From assembly GCA_020630145.1 (NCBI GenBank), contig JAHDBX010000114.1, forward strand, positions 1 through 6,212: a stretch of DNA of 6,212 bases, read 5' to 3'. The notes under the pieces are model-generated. The model was not told the DNA's origin and ran no database searches. It saw only the letters and a program-made list of their open reading frames with translations. Positions 6,119 to 6,212 of the stretch are shown here, piece by piece; the first letter of the stretch is position 1; every line of letters begins with the position of its first letter. A program made the position numbers and the translations under genes. Origin of the DNA: Gammaproteobacteria bacterium (GTDB lineage: Bacteria; Pseudomonadota; Gammaproteobacteria; HTCC5015).

Positions 6119-6157
6119 TGTGTAAACCATATTAAATCAATAACTTAGGGCATATTT
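6109..6157. repeat. 9-bp inverted repeat overlapping the sigma-54 -24 element
   Basis: AAATATGCC (6109-6117) is perfectly complementary to GGCATATTT (6149-6157) across a 31-base spacer. The promoter-proximal arm is the -24 element itself with its adjoining AT stretch. The distant arm lies just beyond the IHF-like site. It could bring a repressor or loop to the promoter, or be coincidence in AT-rich DNA. Confidence 0.4.
6135..6147 (+). promoter_or_regulatory. candidate IHF binding site
   Basis: AATCAATAACTTA matches the IHF consensus WATCAANNNNTTR at every specified position. Relative to the predicted sigma-54 start near 6092 it covers about -43 to -55, between the promoter and the expected enhancer region. 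This is where IHF bends DNA at many RpoN promoters so that the upstream activator can touch the polymerase. Confidence 0.6.
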
Positions 6158-6168
6158 AAGCGTAATAT

Positions 6169-6204
6169 TGTAAAAAATACAGACATTTACTCTGCCTGTG
6201 TAAA
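6169..6204. promoter_or_regulatory. possible activator-binding region upstream of the sigma-54 promoter
   Basis: Two short dyads lie at the distance expected for an enhancer: TGTA-N5-TACA (6169-6181, centre about -83) and TTTAC-N9-GTAAA (6186-6204, centre about -103). They are short, AT-rich and unmatched to any activator motif I can state with certainty, so this is a location guess rather than a motif call. The enhancer could also lie beyond the right edge. Confidence 0.25.
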
Positions 6205-6212
6205 ATACTTTT

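Noticed and set aside
6098..6126. A sigma-70 promoter for the PEP-CTERM gene (TTTACA at 6126-6121 as -35)
   Set aside because: At 17-base spacing the -10 would be TTTATC, a poor match, while the overlapping sigma-54 element matches at all its key positions.
6147..6163. A second, divergent sigma-54 promoter on the + strand (GGGCATATTTAAGCGT)
   Set aside because: With correct GG-N10-GC spacing the GGCA block is shifted by one base and the -12 box reads AAGC rather than TTGC; no downstream gene is visible.

Overview
This window looks like a chromosomal segment from an environmental gammaproteobacterium of fairly low GC (around 40% by eye). The evidence is the cmoA/cmoB tRNA-modification pair, whose proteins closely resemble the Escherichia coli ones, a phosphoglycerate mutase gene of the GpmI type, and a PEP-CTERM surface protein. 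PEP-CTERM/exosortase systems are typical of biofilm-forming and exopolysaccharide-forming aquatic or sediment Gram-negatives. I cannot name a genus.

Positions 1-1900 hold a tight + strand cluster: the 3' part of cmoA, a small GNAT acetyltransferase, and cmoB, with 9-base gaps on both sides of the GNAT gene. CmoA makes carboxy-S-adenosylmethionine and CmoB uses it to build uridine-5-oxyacetic acid (cmo5U) at the wobble position of tRNAs. The acetyltransferase is an accessory gene lodged between them. After 101 bases that include a perfect TATAAT hexamer, gpmI (2002-3546) encodes the glycolytic cofactor-independent phosphoglycerate mutase with all catalytic and metal-binding residues in place.

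The 166 bases after gpmI hold four inverted repeats in a row, the last a 13-bp perfect stem just upstream of the next gene. That gene (3713-5413) encodes an outer-membrane two-partner-secretion transporter (TpsB, FhaC/ShlB type) with signal peptide, POTRA domains and the VRGY barrel motif, but no TpsA substrate gene is visible. It ends at a hairpin with A-tract and T-tract flanks that can terminate transcription on both strands, because the next gene converges on it.

The last gene (5475-6062, - strand) encodes a 195-residue secreted protein with an N-terminal signal peptide and a variant PEP-CTERM tail (VPEAS, hydrophobic helix, RRIKK). Its upstream region is the most informative regulatory DNA here. 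It has a near-consensus sigma-54 promoter (TGGCATATTTTTTGCT, GG-N10-GC), a perfect match to the IHF consensus at about -43 to -55, possible activator half-sites further upstream, and a strong Shine-Dalgarno. This architecture fits enhancer-dependent control as described for PEP-CTERM genes regulated by PrsK/PrsR and RpoN in other bacteria. No exosortase, PrsK/PrsR, tRNA, insertion sequence or CRISPR is visible in the window.
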